A stretch of DNA of 12,811 bases from an uncultured Eubacteriales bacterium (GTDB lineage Bacteria; Bacillota; Clostridia; Oscillospirales; Acutalibacteraceae), in contig ONWY01000010.1 in NCBI GenBank assembly GCA_900321665.1, positions 1 to 12,811 of the forward strand, given 5' to 3'. Shown piece by piece: positions 7,698-12,232 of this stretch. Both the position numbers and the translations under genes were made by a program. How positions within the stretch are numbered: position 1 is the stretch's first letter; every line of letters starts with the position of its first letter. A model generated the notes under the pieces. It was not told where the DNA came from. It worked only from the letters and a program-made list of their open reading frames with translations, and searched no databases.

Positions 7698-7726
7698 AGT
7701 TAAATACTCAACAAACTGATTTAACT
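7698..7726. promoter_or_regulatory. Perfect inverted repeat at the spoIVA transcription start / leader
   Basis: AGTTAAAT (7698-7705) and ATTTAACT (7719-7726) are perfect 8-bp arms 13 bases apart. They abut the spoIVA ribosome binding site on one side and the proposed start point on the other. This could be an operator for a dimeric regulator, or a leader hairpin. No factor is identified. Confidence 0.4.
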
Positions 7727-7727
7727 A

Positions 7728-7754
7728 ATCCTATGCGGTGAGGCAATGAATTAT
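7728..7754 (-). promoter_or_regulatory. Possible sigma-E promoter of spoIVA
   Basis: On the minus strand ATAATT (7749-7754) is followed 13 bp later by CATAGGAT (7728-7735), resembling the mother-cell sigma-E pattern (ATA-type -35, CATACAAT-type -10). Transcription would start about 37 nt before the spoIVA ATG. spoIVA is a known sigma-E gene in Bacillus; the spacing is one base short of the usual 14. Confidence 0.4.
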
Positions 7755-7768
7755 GCAAAGCAAGGCGC

Positions 7769-7799
7769 AAAAAAAGAAGCTGCTCAAAAGCAGCTTCTT
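7769..7799 (-). terminator. Rho-independent terminator of the SDR gene
   Basis: A 10-bp stem, AAGAAGCTGC (7774-7783) with GCAGCTTCTT (7790-7799), has a 6-base loop. On the minus strand it is followed by a run of T (complement of the A-run 7769-7775). It lies 40 bases after the SDR stop and separates that gene from spoIVA. Confidence 0.88.
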
Positions 7800-7838
7800 A
7801 AATAAAATTGAATTACATACAGTTATATTCGCGTGAAA

Positions 7839-8609
7839 TTACATGCAGGTGTAACCGCCGTCAACAGCAAGGTTGGTGCCTGTTACATAGCTGGAAGCCT
7901 TGGAAGCAAAGAACAAAGCAGCGCTGTCAAGCTCGCCTTCCTCACCGTAGCGCTCCATGGGAATCATGGTCTTAGCGTTTTGCTGGAAGAAATCGCTATT
8001 CAAGGTCTCTCTGGTTAAATCGGTGTAGAAATAACCGGGGCAGATGGAATTAACGGTGATACCGTATTTACCCCACTCTGCTGCCAACGCTCTTGTCAGG
8101 TTGACTACGCCGCCCTTTGCAGCATGGTAAGGTGCAGAGCCTGCAATCTTGTTGCCGACAAGACCGTACATGGAAGCGATGTTGATAATTCTGCCGTATT
8201 TTGCCGGAATCATCGCCTGCTTTGCAACCGCTCTTGCCACTCTGAAGGAACCGAACAGGTCAATATTGCACTCGTTGCCGAACTGCTCATCGGTGATATA
8301 CTCAGCCGGAGCCACGGCACCGGTGCCGGCATTGTTGATTAAGATATCAATTCTGCCAAACTTTTCCATTGCCTTAGCGATAGTAGCGTTTACATTATCG
8401 GTATCGGTGATATCGCACTTTAAGGGAAGTGTCTCCACACCGAAGGTATCGGTAATCTCCTTGCAAACCTCCTCGAGCTTGTCAAGCCTTCTTGCGAGCG
8501 CCACAATCTTGCAGCCCTGAGAAGCGAGTGCCTTTGCCATCTGCACGCCAAGACCGCCGGAGCAACCTGTGACAACTGCGACCTGGTCTTTTAAATCAAA
8601 ATAATTCAT
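7839..8609 (-). CDS. Short-chain dehydrogenase/reductase (SDR), gluconate 5-dehydrogenase-like
   Basis: NAD(P)-dependent oxidoreductase of the classical SDR family, cytosolic. Seen in 256 residues: the cofactor motif TGCSGGLG (14-21); CDI (65-67); NNAG (92-95); Asn115 in CNIDLFG; the catalytic Ser146 in NIASMYG; Tyr161 and Lys165 in PYHAAK; ICPGYF (189-194); and the C-terminal GTNLAVDGGYT. The second strand ends in ALARR (37-41), basic instead of acidic, which favours NADP(H). The stretch from INIASMYG through PYHAAKGGVVNLTRALAAEWGK is closest, by memory, to gluconate 5-dehydrogenase/2-deoxygluconate dehydrogenase-type SDRs. FabG-like activity or another sugar or polyol substrate remains possible, and the neighbours give no pathway. 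AAAGGAG precedes the ATG, and the gene has its own promoter and terminator. Confidence 0.88.
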   Translation of the reverse strand: MNYFDLKDQVAVVTGCSGGLGVQMAKALASQGCKIVALARRLDKLEEVCKEITDTFGVETLPLKCDITDTDNVNATIAKAMEKFGRIDILINNAGTGAVAPAEYITDEQFGNECNIDLFGSFRVARAVAKQAMIPAKYGRIINIASMYGLVGNKIAGSAPYHAAKGGVVNLTRALAAEWGKYGITVNSICPGYFYTDLTRETLNSDFFQQNAKTMIPMERYGEEGELDSAALFFASKASSYVTGTNLAVDGGYTCM

Positions 8610-8664
8610 CTGCCTACTCTCCTTTAATATTATTATAAGTTAAAGATATATAACTAACACTAAT

Positions 8665-8693
8665 ATTGTATACTCTTTGTGCCTAAAAATCAA
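8665..8693 (-). promoter_or_regulatory. Sigma-A promoter of the SDR gene
   Basis: On the minus strand TTGATT (8688-8693), a 17-bp spacer, then TACAAT (8665-8670). Transcription would start about 8658, leaving a leader of about 50 nt before the SDR ATG. Confidence 0.5.
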
Positions 8694-8770
8694 TATGCAA
8701 TTCCATAAAAAATCACTAAAAAAATTGCACAACAAAAGTGTTTTTTCGGCACAATGAAAAGTGAAGAAAG

Positions 8771-8799
8771 TTGACAAAAGCAGTGTTCCCTGTTACACT
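8771..8799 (+). promoter_or_regulatory. Sigma-A promoter of the HAD gene
   Basis: A perfect TTGACA (8771-8776), a 17-bp spacer, then TACACT (8794-8799), which matches 4 of 6 at the -10. The start would be near 8806, about 23 nt before the ATG at 8829. Confidence 0.6.
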
Positions 8800-8828
8800 A
8801 AATAAAAAGAAAAAAGAAGGCAAAAAGA

Positions 8829-9395
8829 ATGAATGTTTACGATTTTGACAACACAATTTACGATGGCGAGAGCTGCTTTGATTTGTTCAAATTCTATATG
8901 AAAAAGGACCCCTCGCTTTTAAAGCTTTTCCCAACAGTGGTCAAGGGCTTTGCGCGCTACAAAAAGGGCGAAATCAGTATTGATGAGATGATTGCAAAGT
9001 ATGTACCCCTGGTGGAGGAAAAGCTCGCTAAGATTGACTACGAGCGCGATACCAAGGAGTTTTGGGATAAGCACATGCACAAAATCAAGCCCTTCTACAA
9101 ACCGATTCAGCAAGAGGATGATTTGATTATCACCGCCTCCCCCGATTTTCACATTGAGGAAATCTGCAAAAGGCTCGGCATTAAGAATTACCTGACCACA
9201 AAGGTCGATAAAGAAAAAAACAAAATCACCTTCGCCTGCATTCGCCACAACAAAATCAAAGCCTTTGAGGAGATTTACGGCAATCGGGAAATCGAAAATT
9301 TCTACACCGACTCTCCCGAAAACGACGGGCCGATGATGAACCTTGCCAAGCACGCCTTCGTTGTGAAGGGCAACAAAATCACACAGGTAAAATGA
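8829..9395 (+). CDS. HAD-IB (SerB-like) family phosphatase
   Basis: Haloacid-dehalogenase-type phosphohydrolase of subfamily IB, cytosolic. Seen in 188 residues: motif I DFDNT (5-9, nucleophile Asp5 and acid Asp7); a helical cap at about 15-90; motif II ITASP (101-105); a lysine-containing motif III around RHNKIKAF (139-146); and motif IV YTDSPEND (159-166) with two aspartates. All catalytic residues are present. Members act on small phosphate esters such as phosphoserine, or on phospholipid and sugar phosphates; the substrate cannot be set from sequence. The gene stands alone, divergent from the SDR gene, with its own promoter, an AGAAGG ribosome binding site and a terminator starting one base after the stop. 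Confidence 0.88.
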   Translation: MNVYDFDNTIYDGESCFDLFKFYMKKDPSLLKLFPTVVKGFARYKKGEISIDEMIAKYVPLVEEKLAKIDYERDTKEFWDKHMHKIKPFYKPIQQEDDLIITASPDFHIEEICKRLGIKNYLTTKVDKEKNKITFACIRHNKIKAFEEIYGNREIENFYTDSPENDGPMMNLAKHAFVVKGNKITQVK

Positions 9396-9422
9396 AAAAG
9401 GGGCTGTTTCACAGCCCCTTTT
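9396..9422. terminator. Rho-independent terminator after the HAD gene (bidirectional)
   Basis: A perfect 12-bp stem, AAAAGGGGCTGT (9396-9407) with ACAGCCCCTTTT (9411-9422), has a 3-base loop. A/T ends on both sides let it work in either direction. It marks the left border of the AT-rich accessory island. Confidence 0.88.
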
Positions 9423-9440
9423 CAGTTGGTGTCTTTAGAC

Positions 9441-9459
9441 TGTTCCGCTGAGCGGAACA
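9441..9459. repeat. 19-bp perfect palindrome
   Basis: TGTTCCGCTGAGCGGAACA: two perfect 9-base arms around a single G. It could be an operator, an insertion-element end, or part of a dispersed palindromic repeat. The interval from 9423 to 9547 has no recognisable gene; a short GTCTTTAGAC inverted repeat (9431-9440) sits just before this palindrome. Confidence 0.6.
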
Positions 9460-9547
9460 AACAACCACCCGTTGAGGCTGTTGATATATAGAATATTTGG
9501 TTTTTGCGTTGTGTTATCGTAGCGAGCAGACTGTTTGTACCCACAAA

Positions 9548-9869
9548 TTGGTAAAAACAGTATTTCGTTAGGAGGATAACATCCTAATGTGTATGCGGAA
9601 CAATTAAAAGTTTGTCAGCTCAGTCATTAAAAAATGGAATGAGTCGTTCATGCGGTTGTTTGAAGAATAAACCAAAGCAAGATTTAACAGGAAAACGTTT
9701 TGGGAAATTAACAGTACTTGGCATCGATGAAAGCAATACTAACAATGGACTATATTGGCGTTGCTTATGCGATTGTGGGAATATTAAACTGTATAAAACC
9801 ACACCATTAACTAAAGGAAAAGTTATTTCTTGCGGTTGTGAAAATAAGAAGAAATCATCAGATGCTTGA
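9548..9869 (+). pseudogene. Remnant of a phage-type tandem zinc-ribbon protein
   Basis: Seen: an open frame from codon 9588 to TGA 9867-9869 carries one full repeat, DLTGKRFGKLTVLG ... YWRCLCDCGN ... LTKGKVISCGC. It is preceded by the tail of a second one, CVCGTIKSLSA ... LKNGMSRSCGCL. The frame is closed by a TAA at 9585-9587, just before CVCG. Upstream, TTGGTAAAAACAGTATTT (9548-9565) matches the bases coding FGKLTV in the second repeat (9700-9719) after a 2-base gap, so the first repeat's start survives out of frame with its middle deleted. Known: this DLTGxxFGxLTV / CxCDCG / SCGC module is common in phage and mobile-element proteins, often before AP2 or HNH domains, which are absent here. 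The longest possible ORF begins at TTG 9612 (85 residues) and has no ribosome binding site. Base use is more AT-rich than in neighbouring genes. A short expressed peptide cannot be excluded. Confidence 0.6.
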
Positions 9870-9894
9870 TTTATTCGACAAATTTTGATATGAT
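9866..9894 (+). promoter_or_regulatory. Promoter of the 22-codon toxin-like ORF
   Basis: TTGATT (9866-9871), a 17-bp spacer, then TATGAT (9889-9894). Transcription would start near 9901, exactly at a small 5' hairpin, AGAGC-TTTT-GCTCT (9901-9914), of the kind that protects RNA 5' ends. The -35 overlaps the stop codon of the zinc-ribbon remnant. Confidence 0.5.
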
Positions 9895-9962
9895 AATCGC
9901 AGAGCTTTTGCTCTCCCGGAGTTATCCTTTAACACGGTAGGCGGTTAGCCCTTTATTTTACA

Positions 9963-9996
9963 TAGAGGGCGTGCCCTCTAAATCTTATTTAGGGGG
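9963..9996 (+). promoter_or_regulatory. Competing hairpins that expose or bury the toxin Shine-Dalgarno
   Basis: Hairpin A: TAGAGGG (9963-9969) pairs with CCCTCTA (9974-9980), a perfect 7-bp stem with a CGTG loop. Hairpin B: CCCTCTAAAT (9974-9983) pairs with ATTTAGGGGG (9987-9996), 10 bp with one G-U pair and a CTT loop, burying the Shine-Dalgarno AGGGGG (9991-9996). The two share 9974-9980, so only one can form at a time: A frees the ribosome binding site and B closes it. Seen directly as complementarity; the switching is inferred. Confidence 0.6.
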
Positions 9997-10003
9997 TGAT
10001 GTC

Positions 10004-10072
10004 ATGGAATATTATTATCTTATAATTACTCTTGTTCTTATAATAGTCATAATCTTAACATCAAAAAAATAA
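10004..10072 (+). CDS. 22-residue hydrophobic peptide, candidate type I toxin
   Basis: Seen: ATG at 10004-10006, TAA at 10070-10072. The peptide starts MEYYYLIITLVLIIVIIL and ends TSKK. One acidic residue and three tyrosines are followed by an unbroken Leu/Ile/Val run of about 13 residues and two terminal lysines, enough for one membrane span. A near-perfect anti-16S sequence, AGGGGGTGAT (9991-10000), ends three bases before the ATG, with the AGGGGG core at ideal spacing, so translation is likely when it is exposed. The stop codon sits inside the left arm of a bidirectional terminator, and an antisense RNA is predicted from the other side. Known: Fst/Ldr, TxpA and BsrG-type toxins are short membrane peptides with such neighbours. 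I do not recognise this sequence as a member of a named family, and toxicity is inferred from layout alone. Confidence 0.65.
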   Translation: MEYYYLIITLVLIIVIILTSKK

Positions 10073-10147
10073 CCGCCCCTGCTCCAACAAGTGCGGTTAT
10101 TTTTAACTAATCTTTAGGGGCTAACCGTCTATCGGATAACTCCCTGT
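10063..10147 (-). ncRNA. Predicted antisense RNA (candidate type I antitoxin)
   Basis: A consensus promoter at 10154-10181 would start a minus-strand RNA at about A10147 and end it at the shared terminator near 10063, about 85 nt with no meaningful ORF. Its 3' half is fully complementary to the end of the toxin-like message, including the stop codon and the 16-base terminator loop. In the antisense RNA that loop reads ACUUGUUGGAGCAGGG and contains YUNR-type U-turn sequences (CUUG, UUGG) of the kind used to start loop-loop pairing in antisense systems. Its 5' half carries GGAGUUAUCC and CGGUUAGCCCC, the same motifs as the sense 5' leader. Confidence 0.6.
10065..10104. terminator. Bidirectional terminator shared by toxin-like mRNA and antisense RNA
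   Basis: A perfect 12-bp stem, AAAAATAACCGC (10065-10076) with GCGGTTATTTTT (10093-10104), encloses a 16-base loop. A- and T-tracts at the two ends provide a U-run in both directions. In addition, the sense leader GGCGGTTA (9940-9947) is complementary to TAACCGCC (10070-10077), so the mRNA could fold back 5' to 3'. Confidence 0.82.
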
Positions 10148-10153
10148 ATTTAT

Positions 10154-10181
10154 ATTATACTCATTTTCAGCAAAATGTCAA
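10154..10181 (-). promoter_or_regulatory. Consensus sigma-A promoter of the antisense RNA
   Basis: On the minus strand a perfect TTGACA (10176-10181), 16 bp, then a perfect TATAAT (10154-10159). It is the strongest promoter in the window and reads straight into the toxin-like gene's terminator and 3' end. Its -35 lies in the loop of the plus-strand hairpin at 10169-10198. Confidence 0.8.
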
Positions 10182-10210
10182 CTCGCCGGCATTTTGCTTT
10201 TTCTTTTTTT
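10169..10210 (+). terminator. Second, plus-strand terminator behind the toxin-like locus
   Basis: AGCAAAATG (10169-10177) pairs with CATTTTGCT (10190-10198), 9 bp with a 12-base loop, followed by a T-rich run to 10210 interrupted by one C. It could stop read-through of the sense RNA before the ABC genes' 3' end. Confidence 0.6.
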
Positions 10211-10315
10211 ACTCTTTAACTCGAGAGTATCGTTTTTAGAAGCTTTTAGTCTATTCAAGAGCAATAGAAAACCAACATTATCAAATAGTTTTAATTGTTA
10301 AAAATGCAAAAGAGA

Positions 10316-10383
10316 TAACGATTGTCTATCAAAACCTTCGTTACCGGCGCTCTCCGTATTGAGGGTGCCCCAAACCGGTTAGC
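10316..10383. other. Structured intergenic element downstream of the ABC exporter genes
   Basis: Two adjacent hairpins: TAACGA (10316-10321) with TCGTTA (10338-10343), and GGCGCTCTC (10346-10354) with GAGGGTGCC (10361-10369, two G-U pairs). They are followed by the palindrome AACCGGTT (10373-10380) overlapping CGGTTAGC (10376-10383). On the minus strand the first hairpin is followed by TCTCTTTTGC, so it may be a weak terminator for the ABC genes, but the rest is more structure than a terminator needs. No gene is visible from 10211 to 10390. Confidence 0.35.
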
Positions 10384-10390
10384 TTTTTTC

Positions 10391-12232
10391 TTACGCTACA
10401 TCGTTATCTTCAAATTGGGAGTTGTATAACTCGGCATAGAAGCCGCCGCGTGCCATCAGCTCCTCGTGATTTCCCTTCTCGACTATGTCGCCGTTGTTGA
10501 GCACAAAAATCACATCGGCATTCTTAATTGTGGAGAGCCTGTGAGCAATCACAAAGGTGGTTCTGCCCTTGACAATCTCTTTCATCGCGCGCTGGATTTC
10601 CTGCTCTGTTGCGGTATCGACCGAGGAGGTCGCTTCATCCAAAATCAAAATCTTCGGGTCTGCCAAAAAGGCTCTGGCAATGGTCAACAGCTGCTTTTGC
10701 CCCTGCGAGATATTGGTTGCTTCCTCATCAATCATCGTATCGTAGCCATCGGGCAACTGCATAATGAAATGGTGGGCGTGTGCCGCCTTGGCAGCCTTTA
10801 TGACCGCTTCATCGCTTGCTTCAAGATTACCGTAGCGGATATTTTCTCTCACCGTGCCGCTAAACAGCCAGCTGTCCTGCAGCACCATGGCAATATTGCT
10901 GCGGTACTCGCTCCTGACAAAATCGCGCAAATCGTAGCCATCCGCCAAAATGGCGCCTTCATTGACATCATAAAAGCGCATCAGCAGCTTGATAATGGTT
11001 GTTTTCCCGGCGCCGGTCGGCCCGACAATGGCAACATTGGTGCCCTTGGGAATGTTGGCGGAAAAATCGTGGATAATCTCTTTATTCTCTTTGTAGCCGA
11101 AGTGCACATGCGCAAACTGCACGCTGCCCTCGATTTCCTCTGCAGGCGCGGGGTGTGCGGGCATGGCTTCTTCCTCCTCCGCTTCCAAAAACTCGAAGAT
11201 GCGCTCTGCCGCCGCTACACTCGATTGGAGCATATTGCTCACCTGCGCAATCTGCCCAAGGGGCATGGTAAACGAGCGCACATACTGCACAAAGGATTGG
11301 ATATTGCCGACCGTGATTTGCCCCTTCATCGCAAGGTAAGCGCCGAAAATCACCACAGCGGCATAGCCGAGGTTGCCCACAAAGTTGATCACCGGGTGCA
11401 TTAAACCCGACAGCGCCTGGCTTTTCCAAGCGGATTGGTAAAGCTGCTCATTGGATTTTTCAAAATCCTCACTTGCGCGCTGCTCGCCGTTAAAGGCTTT
11501 TAAAACCGTGTGACCGCCGTACATTTCCTCCACCTGCCCGTTGGCAACGCCGAGGTACTTTTGCTGCGCGAGGAAGTATTTTTGCGAGTGCTTGACCACC
11601 AGCGCTACAAACAGCAGCGAAAGCGGCACGGTGCACAAAATCACCAAGGTCATTTTAACAGAGATGGAAAGCATCATCACAATCAAGCCGATGATGGTCA
11701 CCACGCCGTAAATCACCTGCGTGGCGGATTGGTTGAGCCCCATGCTGAGCGTATCCACATCGTTGGTAATTCTCGAGAGAATTTCGCCATGGGTGAAGCC
11801 GTCAAAATAGCGCATGGGCAGGCGGTGTATCTTTTCGCTGAGCTCCTTGCGCATGCGATAAGAGATTTTTTGGGTGACACCCGCCATAATGAAGCCCTGC
11901 AGCCATTGCAGCACACCGCTTGCGGTGTACATCAGTAAAACAGTGATTAAGATATTGCGGATTTTTACAAAATCAATCGTACCGTCGCCGCGAATTTTTG
12001 CCACGATACCATTGAAAATCTCCGTCGTCGCATTGCCCAACACCTTCGGCGACACCACTGCAAATATCATCGCGCCAATCGCGCACAAAATGACCACTAA
12101 AATCGAGAAGCGGTACTTCCCCAAGTAGGAAAACAGCTTTTTAACCGTTCCTTTAAAATCCTTTGCTTTTTCGCCTTTTTTGAACCTTCCGCCGTGACCA
12201 CGGGAGGGTTTTGTATTTACTTTTTGACTCAT
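10391..12232 (-). CDS. ABC exporter half-transporter (heterodimer partner with the catalytic ATP site residues)
   Basis: Membrane exporter subunit: six-helix transmembrane domain followed by an ATPase domain, probably for drugs, lipids or peptides. Seen in 613 residues: a basic N-terminal tail (1-40); membrane helices from about 43 to 325; Walker A GPTGAGKT (404-411); Q-loop Gln452; a signature that reads NISQGQ (507-512) instead of LSGGQ; Walker B ILILDEAT (528-535) with the catalytic Glu533; and H-loop His564 in IAHRLST. The start at 12230-12232 is chosen for AGGAGG (12243-12248) and the ATGA overlap with the upstream exporter gene; the frame stays open to 12289 without support. Known: in heterodimeric exporters one partner keeps Glu and His while its signature deviates, as here. 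Similar sequences are often called MdlB/MsbA/LmrA-like; substrate unknown. Confidence 0.92.
   Translation of the reverse strand: MSQKVNTKPSRGHGGRFKKGEKAKDFKGTVKKLFSYLGKYRFSILVVILCAIGAMIFAVVSPKVLGNATTEIFNGIVAKIRGDGTIDFVKIRNILITVLLMYTASGVLQWLQGFIMAGVTQKISYRMRKELSEKIHRLPMRYFDGFTHGEILSRITNDVDTLSMGLNQSATQVIYGVVTIIGLIVMMLSISVKMTLVILCTVPLSLLFVALVVKHSQKYFLAQQKYLGVANGQVEEMYGGHTVLKAFNGEQRASEDFEKSNEQLYQSAWKSQALSGLMHPVINFVGNLGYAAVVIFGAYLAMKGQITVGNIQSFVQYVRSFTMPLGQIAQVSNMLQSSVAAAERIFEFLEAEEEEAMPAHPAPAEEIEGSVQFAHVHFGYKENKEIIHDFSANIPKGTNVAIVGPTGAGKTTIIKLLMRFYDVNEGAILADGYDLRDFVRSEYRSNIAMVLQDSWLFSGTVRENIRYGNLEASDEAVIKAAKAAHAHHFIMQLPDGYDTMIDEEATNISQGQKQLLTIARAFLADPKILILDEATSSVDTATEQEIQRAMKEIVKGRTTFVIAHRLSTIKNADVIFVLNNGDIVEKGNHEELMARGGFYAELYNSQFEDNDVA

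Larger units (their letters stand above)
9918..10143. repeat. Nested inverted repeats bracketing the toxin-like locus
   Basis: Outer arms GGAGTTATCC (9918-9927) and GGATAACTCC (10134-10143), and inner arms CGGTTAGCCC (9942-9951) and GGGCTAACCG (10118-10127), are perfect 10-bp inverted pairs. The spacing between outer and inner arms is 14 bases on the left and 6 on the right. As a result the sense and the antisense RNA both carry GGAGUUAUCC then CGGUUAGCCC near their 5' ends. They could alternatively be the termini of a 226-bp mobile unit; no target duplication is obvious. Confidence 0.7.

Noticed and set aside
9875..9897. TCGACA as the -35 box of the toxin-like promoter
   Set aside because: It is only 11 bp from GATAAT and 8 bp from TATGAT; TTGATT at 9866 gives the normal 17-bp spacing.
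10004..10072. Direct assignment to Fst, TxpA, BsrG or Hol_Tox
   Set aside because: Those families are longer and have their own residue patterns; only the locus architecture is shared, so no family name is given.
9918..10143. CRISPR repeat-spacer array or attachment site
   Set aside because: The repeats are only two inverted pairs of 10 bp, with no regular direct spacing and no cas or integrase gene nearby.
10466..11404. Long plus-strand open frame (312 codons) opposite the ABC exporter gene
   Set aside because: It lies wholly antisense to a well-supported ATPase domain. It has no ribosome binding site and no recognisable domain, and it is rich in His/Arg/Cys as expected for a shadow frame of GC-rich third positions.
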